In this document: in pieces, positions 1 through 6,936 of the stretch
How the letters are laid out: each line of letters opens with the position of its first letter
How positions within the stretch are numbered: the stretch's first letter is position 1
Notes under the pieces: generated by a model
Database searches by the model: none
The model's input: the letters and a program-made list of their open reading frames with translations, nothing else
What the model was told of the DNA's origin: nothing
Position numbers and translations under genes: made by a program
NCBI GenBank assembly: GCA_003648675.1
Contig: QMPS01000016.1
Span: 1 to 10,117, forward strand
DNA: 10,117 nt
Direction of reading: 5' to 3'
Source of the DNA: Aquificota bacterium
GTDB taxonomy: Bacteria; Thermosulfidibacterota; Thermosulfidibacteria; Thermosulfidibacterales; B14-G1

Positions 1-507
1 AACGGGTATACAGTTGACAAAAGCACAGCCCGCCTTCAGAGCAGCTTCAGCATAAAAGCGTGCCGCCTCCTCCGAACCCACGGGTAGATAGTTGACAACC
101 ACTTCGGCACCGGTCTCACGAAGCACCTCCTCCACATCCACAGGCTCCGTGTCAGCCACCACAAAGGACTCCTCCGGGCTGTACTCCGCCATATGGGAAG
201 CCACGCCGTCCAACACCGGTCCCATCATCACCTCTACGCCCAACTCGGGCACCTGGGGATAGAAGACGGTAGTGCAATTGGGAGGTGAAAAGATGGCCTG
301 GGCCACGTCCTTCCCTACCTTCCTGGCATCCACGTCAAAGGCCGCTACCACTTCGATGTCCCAAGGACGGTAGCCACCAATGTCCGGGTGCATGAGGCCG
401 TTGACCGAACCTTCACCCTTCTCCTTATAGTAGAATAAGCCCTGGATGAGAGAGGAAGCACAATTTCCTACACCCACAATGGCCAGCTTCACCTTCTTGT
501 TCACCAT
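1..507 (-). CDS. ino1: Inositol-3-phosphate synthase, N-terminal part (runs off left edge)
   Basis: Encodes the first 169 residues of a myo-inositol-1-phosphate synthase, the NAD-dependent cytosolic enzyme that turns glucose 6-phosphate into inositol 3-phosphate. The protein opens with a Rossmann dinucleotide-binding loop ([12 protein letters not shown], about residues 9-20). It continues with [13 protein letters not shown] and a YLPVGSEEA segment, then FVNCIPV where the window ends. These match the short archaeal/actinobacterial class of the family (about 360-400 residues), so roughly half the gene is missing. The ATG at 507 is preceded by GGAGG (514-518) at a spacing of 6 and by a good promoter. 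The gene is divergent from the kinase/polyamine operon. In known organisms the product feeds phosphatidylinositol, mycothiol or di-myo-inositol-phosphate; which applies here cannot be told. The family call is strong; the end use is unknown. Confidence 0.9.
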   Translation of the reverse strand, partial: MVNKKVKLAIVGVGNCASSLIQGLFYYKEKGEGSVNGLMHPDIGGYRPWDIEVVAAFDVDARKVGKDVAQAIFSPPNCTTVFYPQVPELGVEVMMGPVLDGVASHMAEYSPEESFVVADTEPVDVEEVLRETGAEVVVNYLPVGSEEAARFYAEAALKAGCAFVNCIPV

Positions 508-561
508 ACCTAACCTCCGTCTTCCCTAGAGTCCCCAAAGTTAACAGGCAGAGCGAATCAG

Positions 562-589
562 ATTATCCCACCCCTGGAGTTTTTTTCAA
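562..589 (-). promoter_or_regulatory. Candidate sigma-70-type promoter for the inositol phosphate synthase gene
   Basis: Read on the minus strand, a TTGAAA -35 box (584-589) is followed after 16 nt by a GATAAT -10 box (562-567). Transcription would begin near position 555, giving a leader of about 48 nt before the ATG at 507 with its GGAGG. Both hexamers are within one or two bases of consensus and the site sits in the only intergenic gap upstream of the gene. This is a sequence match only. Confidence 0.5.
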
Positions 590-609
590 TACCCACTTTC
601 CAAGGAAAC

Positions 610-639
610 TTGCACCCACCAAGGCGATATAATTATAAG
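610..639 (+). promoter_or_regulatory. Candidate promoter for the kinase/stress/polyamine operon
   Basis: A TTGCAC hexamer (610-615) is followed after 18 nt by TATAAG (634-639). A perfect TATAAT lies at 628-633 but would be only 12 nt from that -35, so either the TATAAG register is used or the TATAAT has a poor -35 near 605-610. Transcription would start around 640-646, leaving about 30 nt to the ATG at 673. The AT-rich island GATATAATTATAAG stands out from the GC-rich surroundings. Confidence 0.4.
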
Positions 640-660
640 ACGGAAGTAAGAAATCCTACA

Positions 661-665
661 AGGAG
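661..665 (+). promoter_or_regulatory. Ribosome binding site fixing the start at 673
   Basis: AGGAG lies 7 nt before the ATG at 673. The alternative upstream start, a TTG at 610, falls inside the candidate promoter and has no comparable site, so 673 is preferred. Confidence 0.7.
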
Positions 666-672
666 AAAAAGC

Positions 673-1689
673 ATGGACCCATCCCTTATGCAAAAAATGC
701 TAGATCCCTCTTTCTATCCCGGTTCCCCTGAAAAAGTGGAACACATCCAGACCCACATATCCCACATATTCCTCACAAATGACAGGGTCTATAAGGTAAA
801 AAAGCCCGTAAATTTTGGATTTCTAGACTACTCCACCCTGGAGAAGAGGATCCAGTTCTCTTTCCAGGAAGTGAAACTCAACTCCCGCCTTTCTCCTGAG
901 ATCTATTTGGGCGTAAGGGGATTGGGACGTAGGAAGGGTGAATGGAGATGGATGGATCCCGATGATCGGAGAGTGGAAGAAGCAGCTGTAGAGATGGTAC
1001 GTCTGCCTCAGGAGGGCATGCTGAAGAACATGATCATGGAGAACAGAGTCCCACCCGGAGTCATGGAAAAGATAGCCAAGAAGGTGGCCCGTTTCCACAA
1101 GGAGACACCCGGGGACCCCCTCCTCGCCCACCTGGGCACTCCCAAAGGTTTCAAGAAAAATACCGATGAAAATTTCCAACAGACCCAGGAGTTCGTAGGG
1201 ATCTCCATATCCCCTCAAGACTGGGAGTTCATAAAAAGACGGACAGAAGAGTTCTACAGAAGAAGGGGAACCCTCATGGAAGAACGAGCAAAAGCAGGAC
1301 TGGTGAAGGACTGCCATGGAGACCTCCACTGCCAGCACATCTGTCTATGGAAGGGAGAAGTCTATGTTTATGACTGCATAGAGTTCAACCAACGCTTCCG
1401 CTATGGAGACACCGCCTCGGAGGTGGCTTTCCTCACCATGGATCTGGAGTTCCTCATGAGACCTGACCTAGCCCGGGATTTCCTAGACCATTACCTAAAG
1501 GAGCAACCCGATCCAACCATGGACGAGGTTCTGGCCTTCTACCAGTGCTACCGGGCCTTTGTAAGGGGGAAAGTGGAGAGCTTCAGACTGAATGACCCAT
1601 CCATTCCCCACAGGGACAAAGAGGAAGCCCTTCTCAGAGCCCACAGGTACTTCTTCCTGGCCAGAAAGTACGCCGAGGAGATGGTGTGA
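673..1689 (+). CDS. APH-like phosphotransferase (COG2187 type), function unknown
   Basis: A 338-residue cytosolic protein of the aminoglycoside-phosphotransferase-like kinase fold, matching the family annotated as COG2187. The N-terminus has the family signature: THISHIFLTNDRVYKVKKPV (residues 27-46), where the lysines would sit on the ATP-binding beta strand, followed by FGFLDYS. The catalytic loop is HGDLH (215-219), and DCIEFN (from D234) takes the place of the metal-binding DFG-type motif, so an active kinase is expected. The substrate is unknown and the name should not be read as antibiotic resistance. In many bacteria this domain is fused to a P-loop kinase of COG0645; here that partner is the next gene, which starts at the overlap with this gene's stop. 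A longer reading from TTG 610 (359 residues) is possible but would include the promoter. Confidence 0.85.
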   Translation: MDPSLMQKMLDPSFYPGSPEKVEHIQTHISHIFLTNDRVYKVKKPVNFGFLDYSTLEKRIQFSFQEVKLNSRLSPEIYLGVRGLGRRKGEWRWMDPDDRRVEEAAVEMVRLPQEGMLKNMIMENRVPPGVMEKIAKKVARFHKETPGDPLLAHLGTPKGFKKNTDENFQQTQEFVGISISPQDWEFIKRRTEEFYRRRGTLMEERAKAGLVKDCHGDLHCQHICLWKGEVYVYDCIEFNQRFRYGDTASEVAFLTMDLEFLMRPDLARDFLDHYLKEQPDPTMDEVLAFYQCYRAFVRGKVESFRLNDPSIPHRDKEEALLRAHRYFFLARKYAEEMV

Positions 1690-2234
1690 AGGCCCTCCTA
1701 TTGGTCATGGGAATGATAGGCACGGGCAAGACCACCGTAGCCCATGCCTTAGCCAGAGAGCTGGAAATGGCTCTTATCTCCTCCGATCCCCTGAGAAAAG
1801 AGCTGGCAGGCCTGGATCCCTACGAAAAGAGAGAAGAAGAGTTCGATAAAGGACTCTACTCCCCAGAAATGACAGAGCTGGTCTACACCACCATGGTGGA
1901 AAGGGCCCGAAATGCTTTGAAACAGGGAAAAGGGGTGATCCTAGATGCCACCTTCTCCCAAAAGAGGTGGCGGGACATGGCCAGGAAGATGGCCAAAGAA
2001 CTGGGAGCACCCTGTCTCCTCGTAATCACCACAGCCCCACCAGAGGTGGTGAAGGAGAGACTGGACAAGAGAAAAAGGGAAGAGGTTGTGTCTGACGGGC
2101 GCTGGGAGATATATCTCAAACACCGAGAAAGGTTCCAAGAACCCCAGGACGAGGGGCCCATGGTGGTCCTGGACACCCGTGAGAGCCTAAACTCCCTGGT
2201 AAAAACCGTGAAGGAGGTGTTGAATGGGCTTTAA
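1686..2234 (+). CDS. P-loop small-molecule kinase (COG0645 type)
   Basis: A 182-residue predicted kinase with a Walker A loop GMIGTGKTT (residues 9-17). An SSD segment follows (32-34; the aspartate is typical of substrate-binding in nucleotide/gluconate-type kinases), then a hydrophobic strand ending in DAT (87-89). A basic lid-like stretch RLDKRKREE (125-133) precedes SDGRWEIY (136-143), which is characteristic of this family. The start is GTG at 1686, overlapping the upstream TGA by 4 bases with GAGGAG just before it (1675-1680), so translational coupling is likely. The protein corresponds to the C-terminal half of fused COG2187-COG0645 proteins, suggesting the two products form a complex or act in sequence. 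The substrate is unknown. The gene overlaps the next one by 11 bp. Confidence 0.85.
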   Translation: MKALLLVMGMIGTGKTTVAHALARELEMALISSDPLRKELAGLDPYEKREEEFDKGLYSPEMTELVYTTMVERARNALKQGKGVILDATFSQKRWRDMARKMAKELGAPCLLVITTAPPEVVKERLDKRKREEVVSDGRWEIYLKHRERFQEPQDEGPMVVLDTRESLNSLVKTVKEVLNGL

Positions 2235-2682
2235 GAGGATCATGACGTGCGTGGACTTTTCCCACGACATCACCAACAGAGTCCTGACCGTATCAGGCGA
2301 ACTGGCCCAACTCATGAAGGCAAAAATCCTTCTCACCTATGTGGTGGAAAGGGAGGTGCCCCTCTTGATCTCTGAGGGCATCGTCCTACCCAAAGTAGAA
2401 CTGGAGAAATTCGAGGGGATGTACCGGCTTCTGGAAGATAAGAGCAGGGAAAAGATGGAAGGCCTGGCTAGGGAGCTGGCCGAAGAGTGGCAGGTTGAGG
2501 TGAAACCCGTGGTGCTAGTGGGAGAACCCTTCGACATGATCCTGGAAAAGGCAGAAGAGGAAGGAGCGGACTTGATAGTGGTGGGCTCCCACGGGAAAAA
2601 GGGTATTGAAAGGCTCCTCCTGGGAAGTGTATCGGAAAAGGTCGCCCGCAAGGCCAAGTGCTCCGTACTTGTGGTGAGATAA
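2224..2682 (+). CDS. Universal stress protein (UspA family), ATP-binding type
   Basis: A single-domain, 152-residue universal stress protein, close to the usual 140-160. It begins with a beta strand ending in the conserved aspartate (IMTCVDFS, D11). It closes with the nucleotide-binding motif G-2x-G-9x-G-S seen in VVGSHGKKGIERLLLGS (G121, G124, G134, S135) followed by the final strand CSVLVV. This motif marks the ATP-binding subclass (as in MJ0577) rather than the non-binding UspA type. Proteins of this kind are dimeric and cytosolic and act in stress survival; the direct role is usually unknown. A strong AAGGAGGT (2211-2218) stands 5 nt before the ATG, inside the preceding gene, so this gene may be the best-translated one of the operon. 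It lies 17 nt ahead of the polyamine gene. Confidence 0.93.
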   Translation: MGFKRIMTCVDFSHDITNRVLTVSGELAQLMKAKILLTYVVEREVPLLISEGIVLPKVELEKFEGMYRLLEDKSREKMEGLARELAEEWQVEVKPVVLVGEPFDMILEKAEEEGADLIVVGSHGKKGIERLLLGSVSEKVARKAKCSVLVVR

Positions 2683-2690
2683 AGGACCAA

Positions 2691-2696
2691 GGGGGT
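2691..2696 (+). promoter_or_regulatory. Probable ribosome binding site for the bpsA-like gene
   Basis: GGGGGT lies about 3-4 nt before the ATG at 2700, in the 17-nt gap after the stress protein stop. It is closer than ideal and only a partial match. It still favours ATG 2700 over an in-frame GTG at 2658, which lies inside the stress protein gene. Confidence 0.4.
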
Positions 2697-2699
2697 AGC

Positions 2700-3722
2700 A
2701 TGAGGAGGATAAGGAACCAAATACTGAGGGCCCTCAAAAGCGGACCCAAAACCTTTTGGGAACTCATAAACGAGCAAGACGCATACATAGCGGGTTTCTA
2801 CCATACCCTCCAATCCCTGATGGACGAAGGGACAGTGGGGTACGAGAACCATCGCTTCTTCCTGAAAGAAGATCCGGGAGTGAGGGAAAAGATAGAAACC
2901 CTCTGCTCTACCTGCGGACTGGGCGTGGAAATCAAAGGTTTCTTCCAAGAGGTCTATGAGAAGTTCCTCTACGTCACCGAAGACCGTCCCCTTCCCTTGG
3001 AAGACTATGACCAGGGCTTCATTCGCCCCATAGACACCATACGGCGCATGGCCTTCATCTACCAAAGGGGGGATCTGGAGGGGGCCGAGATCTTCATCCT
3101 GGGAGACGACGACCTCCTGAGTGTGGCCATGGGGCTCACGGGCATGGCCCAAAGGATCACCGTGGTGGAGATAGACCCCAGACTCACCTACTTCATCGAG
3201 CACTTCTGCAAAAAATGGGGAATAGGGAACATAACGGTGAAACAGTATAATGTCCTGGAAGAACTACCCCAAGAAGCCTTGGGCCAGTATGACGTCTTTG
3301 TCACAGACCCTGTAGAGACCCATCGAGGCTTCAAGCTCTTTGTAGGCAGATGCATCTCCGCCCTGAAGGGTCCAGGGGCCTCGGGTTACATAGGACTCAC
3401 CCATAGAGAAGCCTCTCTAAAGAAGTGGGCCGAGTTCCAGAGGTTCTTCTTAGACTCGGGACTGGTGGTCACAGACATCTTGAGGAACCTGGCCACCTAC
3501 CCAGAGGAAGAGAACAAGTTCGAGCACTTTTACGAGACTTACGAAATTATGGGCAAGATGGACCTGCCCATTCCAGAGGTGGACTGGTACAAGTCCTCCT
3601 TCCTAAGAGTGGAAGCCATAGAGCCCCTCAAGGTTCAAGTGCCACAGGTCAAGGATTTCCAGGAACTCTACTTCGACGAAGAATCTTGGGCCACACCAGG
3701 ACAGCGTAAGGGGAGGAGTTAA
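2700..3722 (+). CDS. bpsA: Branched-chain polyamine synthase (BpsA / DUF43 family aminopropyltransferase)
   Basis: A 340-residue protein matching the N4-bis(aminopropyl)spermidine synthase family. These enzymes transfer aminopropyl groups from decarboxylated S-adenosylmethionine to the secondary amine of spermidine to make branched polyamines that stabilise nucleic acids at high temperature. Residues 1-55 look like a winged-helix domain (ILRALKSGPKTFWELI), followed by a single CSTC pair (C69, C72). The Rossmann-like catalytic core carries the family motif GDDDL (135-139), an acidic strand end VVEIDP (155-160), and DVFVTDP (D203). The C-terminus has WYKSSFLRVE (297-306), typical of the family. 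It is the last gene of the plus operon and ends 13 bp from the convergent fabF. An older label is putative methyltransferase DUF43. The family call is firm; the exact amine product is inferred from homologues. Confidence 0.88.
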   Translation: MRRIRNQILRALKSGPKTFWELINEQDAYIAGFYHTLQSLMDEGTVGYENHRFFLKEDPGVREKIETLCSTCGLGVEIKGFFQEVYEKFLYVTEDRPLPLEDYDQGFIRPIDTIRRMAFIYQRGDLEGAEIFILGDDDLLSVAMGLTGMAQRITVVEIDPRLTYFIEHFCKKWGIGNITVKQYNVLEELPQEALGQYDVFVTDPVETHRGFKLFVGRCISALKGPGASGYIGLTHREASLKKWAEFQRFFLDSGLVVTDILRNLATYPEEENKFEHFYETYEIMGKMDLPIPEVDWYKSSFLRVEAIEPLKVQVPQVKDFQELYFDEESWATPGQRKGRS

Positions 3723-3733
3723 AAGGCCTCCCC
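3710..3733. terminator. Possible weak bidirectional hairpin between convergent operons
   Basis: GGGGAGG (3710-3716) and CCTCCCC (3727-3733) form a perfect 7-bp stem with a 10-nt loop that covers the bpsA-like stop codon; fabF ends just beyond. Neither strand has a T-run after the stem, so it does not look like a classical intrinsic terminator, but it is the only hairpin seen where both transcripts must end. Confidence 0.3.
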
Positions 3734-3735
3734 CC

Positions 3736-4980
3736 CTACTCCACCTTCTTGAAGATCAGGGTAGCGTTCACCCCACCAAAGCCGAAGGAGTTGGAAAGGG
3801 CCACCAGAGGATGGACCTCCCTGGCTCCCTCGGTCACATAGTCCAGATCGCATTCGGGATCGGGTTCCTCGTAATTGGCAGTGGGAGGCACCTTACCCGT
3901 ATAAAGAGCCATGATGGAGAAGATGGCCTCCACGGCCCCCGCCGCCCCCAAGAGATGGCCCGTTACCGATTTGGTGGAGCTTACGGGTATCTTGTAAGCC
4001 GAGTCGCCGAAGACCTCCTTAATAGCCATGGTCTCCGTCTTGTCGTTAAGGGGCGTGGATGTACCATGGGCATTAATGTAGTCCACCTTATGGGGAGGAA
4101 TGTCTGCATCGTGGAGAGCTGCCTTCATGCAGAGCGCCGCCCCCTCACCCTCGGGGTCAGGCATGGTAATGTGATAGGCATCACTGCTCATACCATAACC
4201 CACCACTTCAGCATAGATCCTGGCCCCCCGAGCTTTGGCGTACTCCATGTCCTCTAAAACCACTACCCCACAGCCCTCCCCTATGACAAACCCGTCCCTG
4301 TTCTTATCAAAGGGCCTGCTGGCTCTGGGAGGATCCTCATTGTAGGTGGAAAGGGCCCTCATGACACAAAAACCACCTACAGCCATGGGAGTGATGACAG
4401 CCTCGCTACCACCTGCCAGCATCACCTCTGCATCGCCCCGCTGGACTATCTTAAAAGCATCCCCAATGGCATTGGCCCCGGTGGCACAGGCCGTAACCAC
4501 AGCGGAAGAAGGACCTCTAAAGCCGAAATGGATAGAAACAGCGCTGGAGGCCATGTTGATGACGGCCATGGGGACGAAAAATGGAGAGATACGTTTCCAG
4601 CCCCGCTCCACCAGCTGCTTATGGTTCCTCTCGATGGTCTCCAATCCACCAATGCCAGAACCAATGAGGACTCCTACTCGGTCCTTGTTCACCTCCTCAG
4701 GGTTCAAACCCGCATCCTCCACCGCCATGATAGCAGCGGCCAGGGCGTATTGGACGAAGGGATCCGTTCTTTTAATCTCCTTTTTGTCTATGTACTTCTC
4801 AGGCTCGAACCCTTTCACCTCCCCCGCTATCCTGCTGGAGAAAGTGGAGGCGTCAAACTTAGTGATGGGGCCTATACCGCTCTTGCCCTCCAAGGCCGCC
4901 TCCCAACTCCCGGCCAAATCATTGGCCAGAGGGGTGACACATCCCATCCCCGTTATTACTACCCTCCGCTTTTTCTCCAT
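3736..4980 (-). CDS. fabF: 3-oxoacyl-[acyl-carrier-protein] synthase II
   Basis: The condensing enzyme that elongates acyl-ACP with malonyl-ACP in the cytosolic type II fatty acid synthase. At 414 residues it has the normal family length. The Cys-His-His active site is complete: nucleophile C165 in TACATGAN, H305 in [11 protein letters not shown], and H342 in [12 protein letters not shown]. The C-terminal loop NSFGFGGVN (397-405) is intact. The start ATG at 4980 lies 6 nt after the acpP stop; a G-rich stretch at the acpP end (GGGGGCC) must serve as a poor ribosome binding site, so coupling to acpP translation is likely. It is the last gene of the operon and faces the bpsA-like gene tail to tail. 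The two-histidine pattern excludes the FabH class. Confidence 0.97.
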   Translation of the reverse strand: MEKKRRVVITGMGCVTPLANDLAGSWEAALEGKSGIGPITKFDASTFSSRIAGEVKGFEPEKYIDKKEIKRTDPFVQYALAAAIMAVEDAGLNPEEVNKDRVGVLIGSGIGGLETIERNHKQLVERGWKRISPFFVPMAVINMASSAVSIHFGFRGPSSAVVTACATGANAIGDAFKIVQRGDAEVMLAGGSEAVITPMAVGGFCVMRALSTYNEDPPRASRPFDKNRDGFVIGEGCGVVVLEDMEYAKARGARIYAEVVGYGMSSDAYHITMPDPEGEGAALCMKAALHDADIPPHKVDYINAHGTSTPLNDKTETMAIKEVFGDSAYKIPVSSTKSVTGHLLGAAGAVEAIFSIMALYTGKVPPTANYEEPDPECDLDYVTEGAREVHPLVALSNSFGFGGVNATLIFKKVE

Positions 4981-4986
4981 ACTCTA

Positions 4987-5232
4987 TCAGGCCCCCAACT
5001 TGTTCTTTACATACTCTATGGCGTCCTTGACTGTGGTGATCTTTTCAGCGTCCTCATCGGGAATCTCAATATCAAAGGCCTCCTCAAAAGCCATGACCAG
5101 CTCCACCGTGTCCAGAGAGTCTGCCCCCAGATCGTCGATGAAAGAGGCCTCAGGGGTCACCTCGCTTTCGTCCACGCCCAACTGCTCCACAATGATCTCC
5201 TTCACCTTCTGTTCGATCTCTTTCACATCCAT
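4987..5232 (-). CDS. acpP: Acyl carrier protein
   Basis: An 81-residue acidic, helical carrier of growing acyl chains, slightly longer than the E. coli protein. The phosphopantetheine attachment site is S39 in the invariant [10 protein letters not shown] context (residues 36-45), preceded by FIDDL. Start ATG at 5232 follows a strong AGGAGG (about 9 nt upstream) placed in the 34-nt gap after fabG. This is the largest gap in the operon and the best ribosome site, consistent with the high ACP level cells need. It sits between fabG and fabF, as in many Firmicutes clusters. Confidence 0.97.
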   Translation of the reverse strand: MDVKEIEQKVKEIIVEQLGVDESEVTPEASFIDDLGADSLDTVELVMAFEEAFDIEIPDEDAEKITTVKDAIEYVKNKLGA

Positions 5233-5266
5233 TTCACTACACCTCCTCTGGGATTTGAACTCTTTC

Positions 5267-6001
5267 TTACAGGGTCATGCCCCCATCTATCACCAACACC
5301 TGACCAGTGATGTAACTGGCATCGGGAGAAAGAAGATAGGCCACCAGTTTAGCCACCTCCTGGACGTTACCAAAACGGCCCAGGGGAATGGAGGAAAGCA
5401 TGGTATCTTTCAGGTCCTGGGGAAGACCCTCTGTCATTTCCGTCTCTATATAACCGGGGGCCACAGCGTTCACCGTGATCCCCCTAGAAGCCAGCTCCAT
5501 GGCCAGAGACCGGGTGAAACCTATCAACCCCGCCTTAGAAGCGGCATAGTTGGCCTGACCTGGACTTCCTATCAGGCCCACCACCGAAGATAGGTTCACG
5601 ATTCTGCCTTCCCTGGCCTTCATCATATCCCTGACAAAGACCCTGGTAGATATGAAGGCTCCCTTGAGATTGGTCTCCATCACCTGATCCCACTCTTCTT
5701 CCTTCATTCTCACCAGGATATTGTCCCGGACAATGCCTGCATTATTCACCAGGGCGTATACGTTACCCCACTCCTCCTTCACCTTCTTGGCCAGAGCCTC
5801 CATCTCCTCTCGGGAAGCCACATGAGCCTTCAAAGCCATGGCTTCCCCACCCCGGGCAGTGATGGCATCAACCACCTCTTGTGCCTTCTCTTCCCGGGTT
5901 CTGTAGTTGACCACCACCCTATACCCCTGGGCGGCCAGTTCCAGTGCTATGGCTCTGCCAATACCCCTGCTGGCACCTGTGACCACAGCCACCCTAGCCA
6001 T
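5267..6001 (-). CDS. fabG: 3-oxoacyl-[acyl-carrier-protein] reductase
   Basis: The NADPH-dependent reductase of the first reduction step in fatty acid elongation, a 244-residue short-chain dehydrogenase of standard length. It has the cofactor loop TGASRGIG (residues 8-15), NNAG (86-89), N111, and the Ser-Tyr-Lys catalytic set S139, Y152 and K156 (NLSSVVG ... YAASK). It ends with the family's DGGMTL. The ATG at 6001 overlaps the end of fabD by 8 bp, with GGGGGTG as a modest ribosome site inside fabD, implying coupled translation. Position within the cluster supports FabG rather than another short-chain dehydrogenase. Confidence 0.96.
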   Translation of the reverse strand: MARVAVVTGASRGIGRAIALELAAQGYRVVVNYRTREEKAQEVVDAITARGGEAMALKAHVASREEMEALAKKVKEEWGNVYALVNNAGIVRDNILVRMKEEEWDQVMETNLKGAFISTRVFVRDMMKAREGRIVNLSSVVGLIGSPGQANYAASKAGLIGFTRSLAMELASRGITVNAVAPGYIETEMTEGLPQDLKDTMLSSIPLGRFGNVQEVAKLVAYLLSPDASYITGQVLVIDGGMTL

Positions 6002-6932
6002 CCAGCACCCCCATACCCCGGAGCTTCTCTACTCCTCTGGGATCCGCAACGGGCACAGTCTTAGCCCTTCGTTCTATCTTCCTTACAAGACCCGACAACA
6101 CATTGCCTGGCCCCACTTCTACAAAGAGTTGGACCCCCTGGTCAACGATAAATCTCACCGACTGGGTCCATAAAACAGGAGCAGTAACCTGATCCAACAA
6201 AAGCCTCCTTTCCTCGTCCCCTTTGGTGACAGGCTCCGCTGTCACATTGGAGACAAGGGGGAAAGCCAAATCAGAGAAAGGCATAGCCTCCAGAAGGGGC
6301 CTCAGCTTCTCCCTGGCAGGTGCCATGAGGCTGGAGTGAAAGGGGGCACTCACCTCCAGAAGGATAGCCCTTTTAGCCCCCCATTGGGTGGCCGCCTGAG
6401 CCGCCGCCTCCACAGGCTCCTTTTCGCCCGATATCACCGTCTGTTCAGGAGAATTATAGTTGGCCGCCTCCACCACCCCCTGGGAGGAAAACTTCTGACA
6501 CAAATCGGCCACTCTTTGGGGATCCATTCCAATAATGGCTGCCATGGCCCCTCTACCAGGGGGAACAGCCTCCTGCATAAACCTGCCACGATACCTGACA
6601 GCCTCCACTGCCCTGGCCAGTGGCAATCCTCCCGCCGCCACCAGGGCCGAATACTCCCCCAAGGAATGGCCCGCCACTATGTGGGGCCTGAAACCCATGC
6701 CATTCAAAACCCTGTAAAGGGCAACGCTGAGGGTGAGAATGGCGGGCTGGGCGTTCTCAGTCAGAGTAAGCTCTTCCTGGGGACCCTCGAAACATAGGCG
6801 TGCCAGATCAAAGCCCAACACCTCGCTGGCCTCCTGGAAGGTCTCCCTCACCACGGGATAGATCTTATAGGCCTCGACTCCCATGCCCACTCGCTGGGCA
6901 CCCTGTCCCGGAAAGACAAAGGCCACCTTCAT
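5994..6932 (-). CDS. fabD: Malonyl-CoA:ACP transacylase
   Basis: Moves malonate from CoA onto AcpP to supply the elongation steps. The 312-residue protein has FPGQGAQRVGMG at the N-terminus (8-19), the nucleophile S90 in GHSLGE, and R115 for binding the malonyl carboxylate. The catalytic H199 is in APFHSSLM, and the VGPGNVL oxyanion-type segment lies near the end. All key residues expected of FabD are present and the length is usual. ATG 6932 is 4 nt from the fabK stop, with GGGAGG in the fabK tail as ribosome site. The TAG stop overlaps the fabG start. Confidence 0.97.
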   Translation of the reverse strand: MKVAFVFPGQGAQRVGMGVEAYKIYPVVRETFQEASEVLGFDLARLCFEGPQEELTLTENAQPAILTLSVALYRVLNGMGFRPHIVAGHSLGEYSALVAAGGLPLARAVEAVRYRGRFMQEAVPPGRGAMAAIIGMDPQRVADLCQKFSSQGVVEAANYNSPEQTVISGEKEPVEAAAQAATQWGAKRAILLEVSAPFHSSLMAPAREKLRPLLEAMPFSDLAFPLVSNVTAEPVTKGDEERRLLLDQVTAPVLWTQSVRFIVDQGVQLFVEVGPGNVLSGLVRKIERRAKTVPVADPRGVEKLRGMGVLDG

Positions 6933-6936
6933 CCCC

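Noticed and set aside
578..587. T-run GTTTTTTTC as an intrinsic terminator
   Set aside because: No stable stem precedes it on the plus strand; on the other strand it forms part of the -35 region and spacer of the inositol gene promoter.
610..672. TTG-initiated extension of the APH-like phosphotransferase by 21 residues
   Set aside because: The extension overlaps the candidate promoter and lacks family-like sequence; ATG 673 has AGGAG at a spacing of 7.
673..1689. Aminoglycoside resistance gene
   Set aside because: The fold is shared, but the sequence fits the COG2187 family of unknown substrate and there is no mobile or resistance context.
2337..3203. Minus-strand open frame (288 codons) opposite the stress protein and bpsA-like gene
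   Set aside because: It spans the gap between two real genes, shows no family motif, and mirrors the coding bias of the opposite strand.
4346..5593. Long plus-strand open frame (415 codons) opposite fabF, acpP and fabG
   Set aside because: It crosses three well-supported minus-strand genes and their gaps, its translation is low-complexity Ser/Thr/Met/Pro-rich without a recognisable domain, and it is explained by codon bias of the true strand.
5833..5844. 12-bp palindrome AAGCCATGGCTT inside fabG
   Set aside because: It has no loop, no second copy was noticed, and it lies in coding sequence (KAMAL codons), so it is most likely chance.
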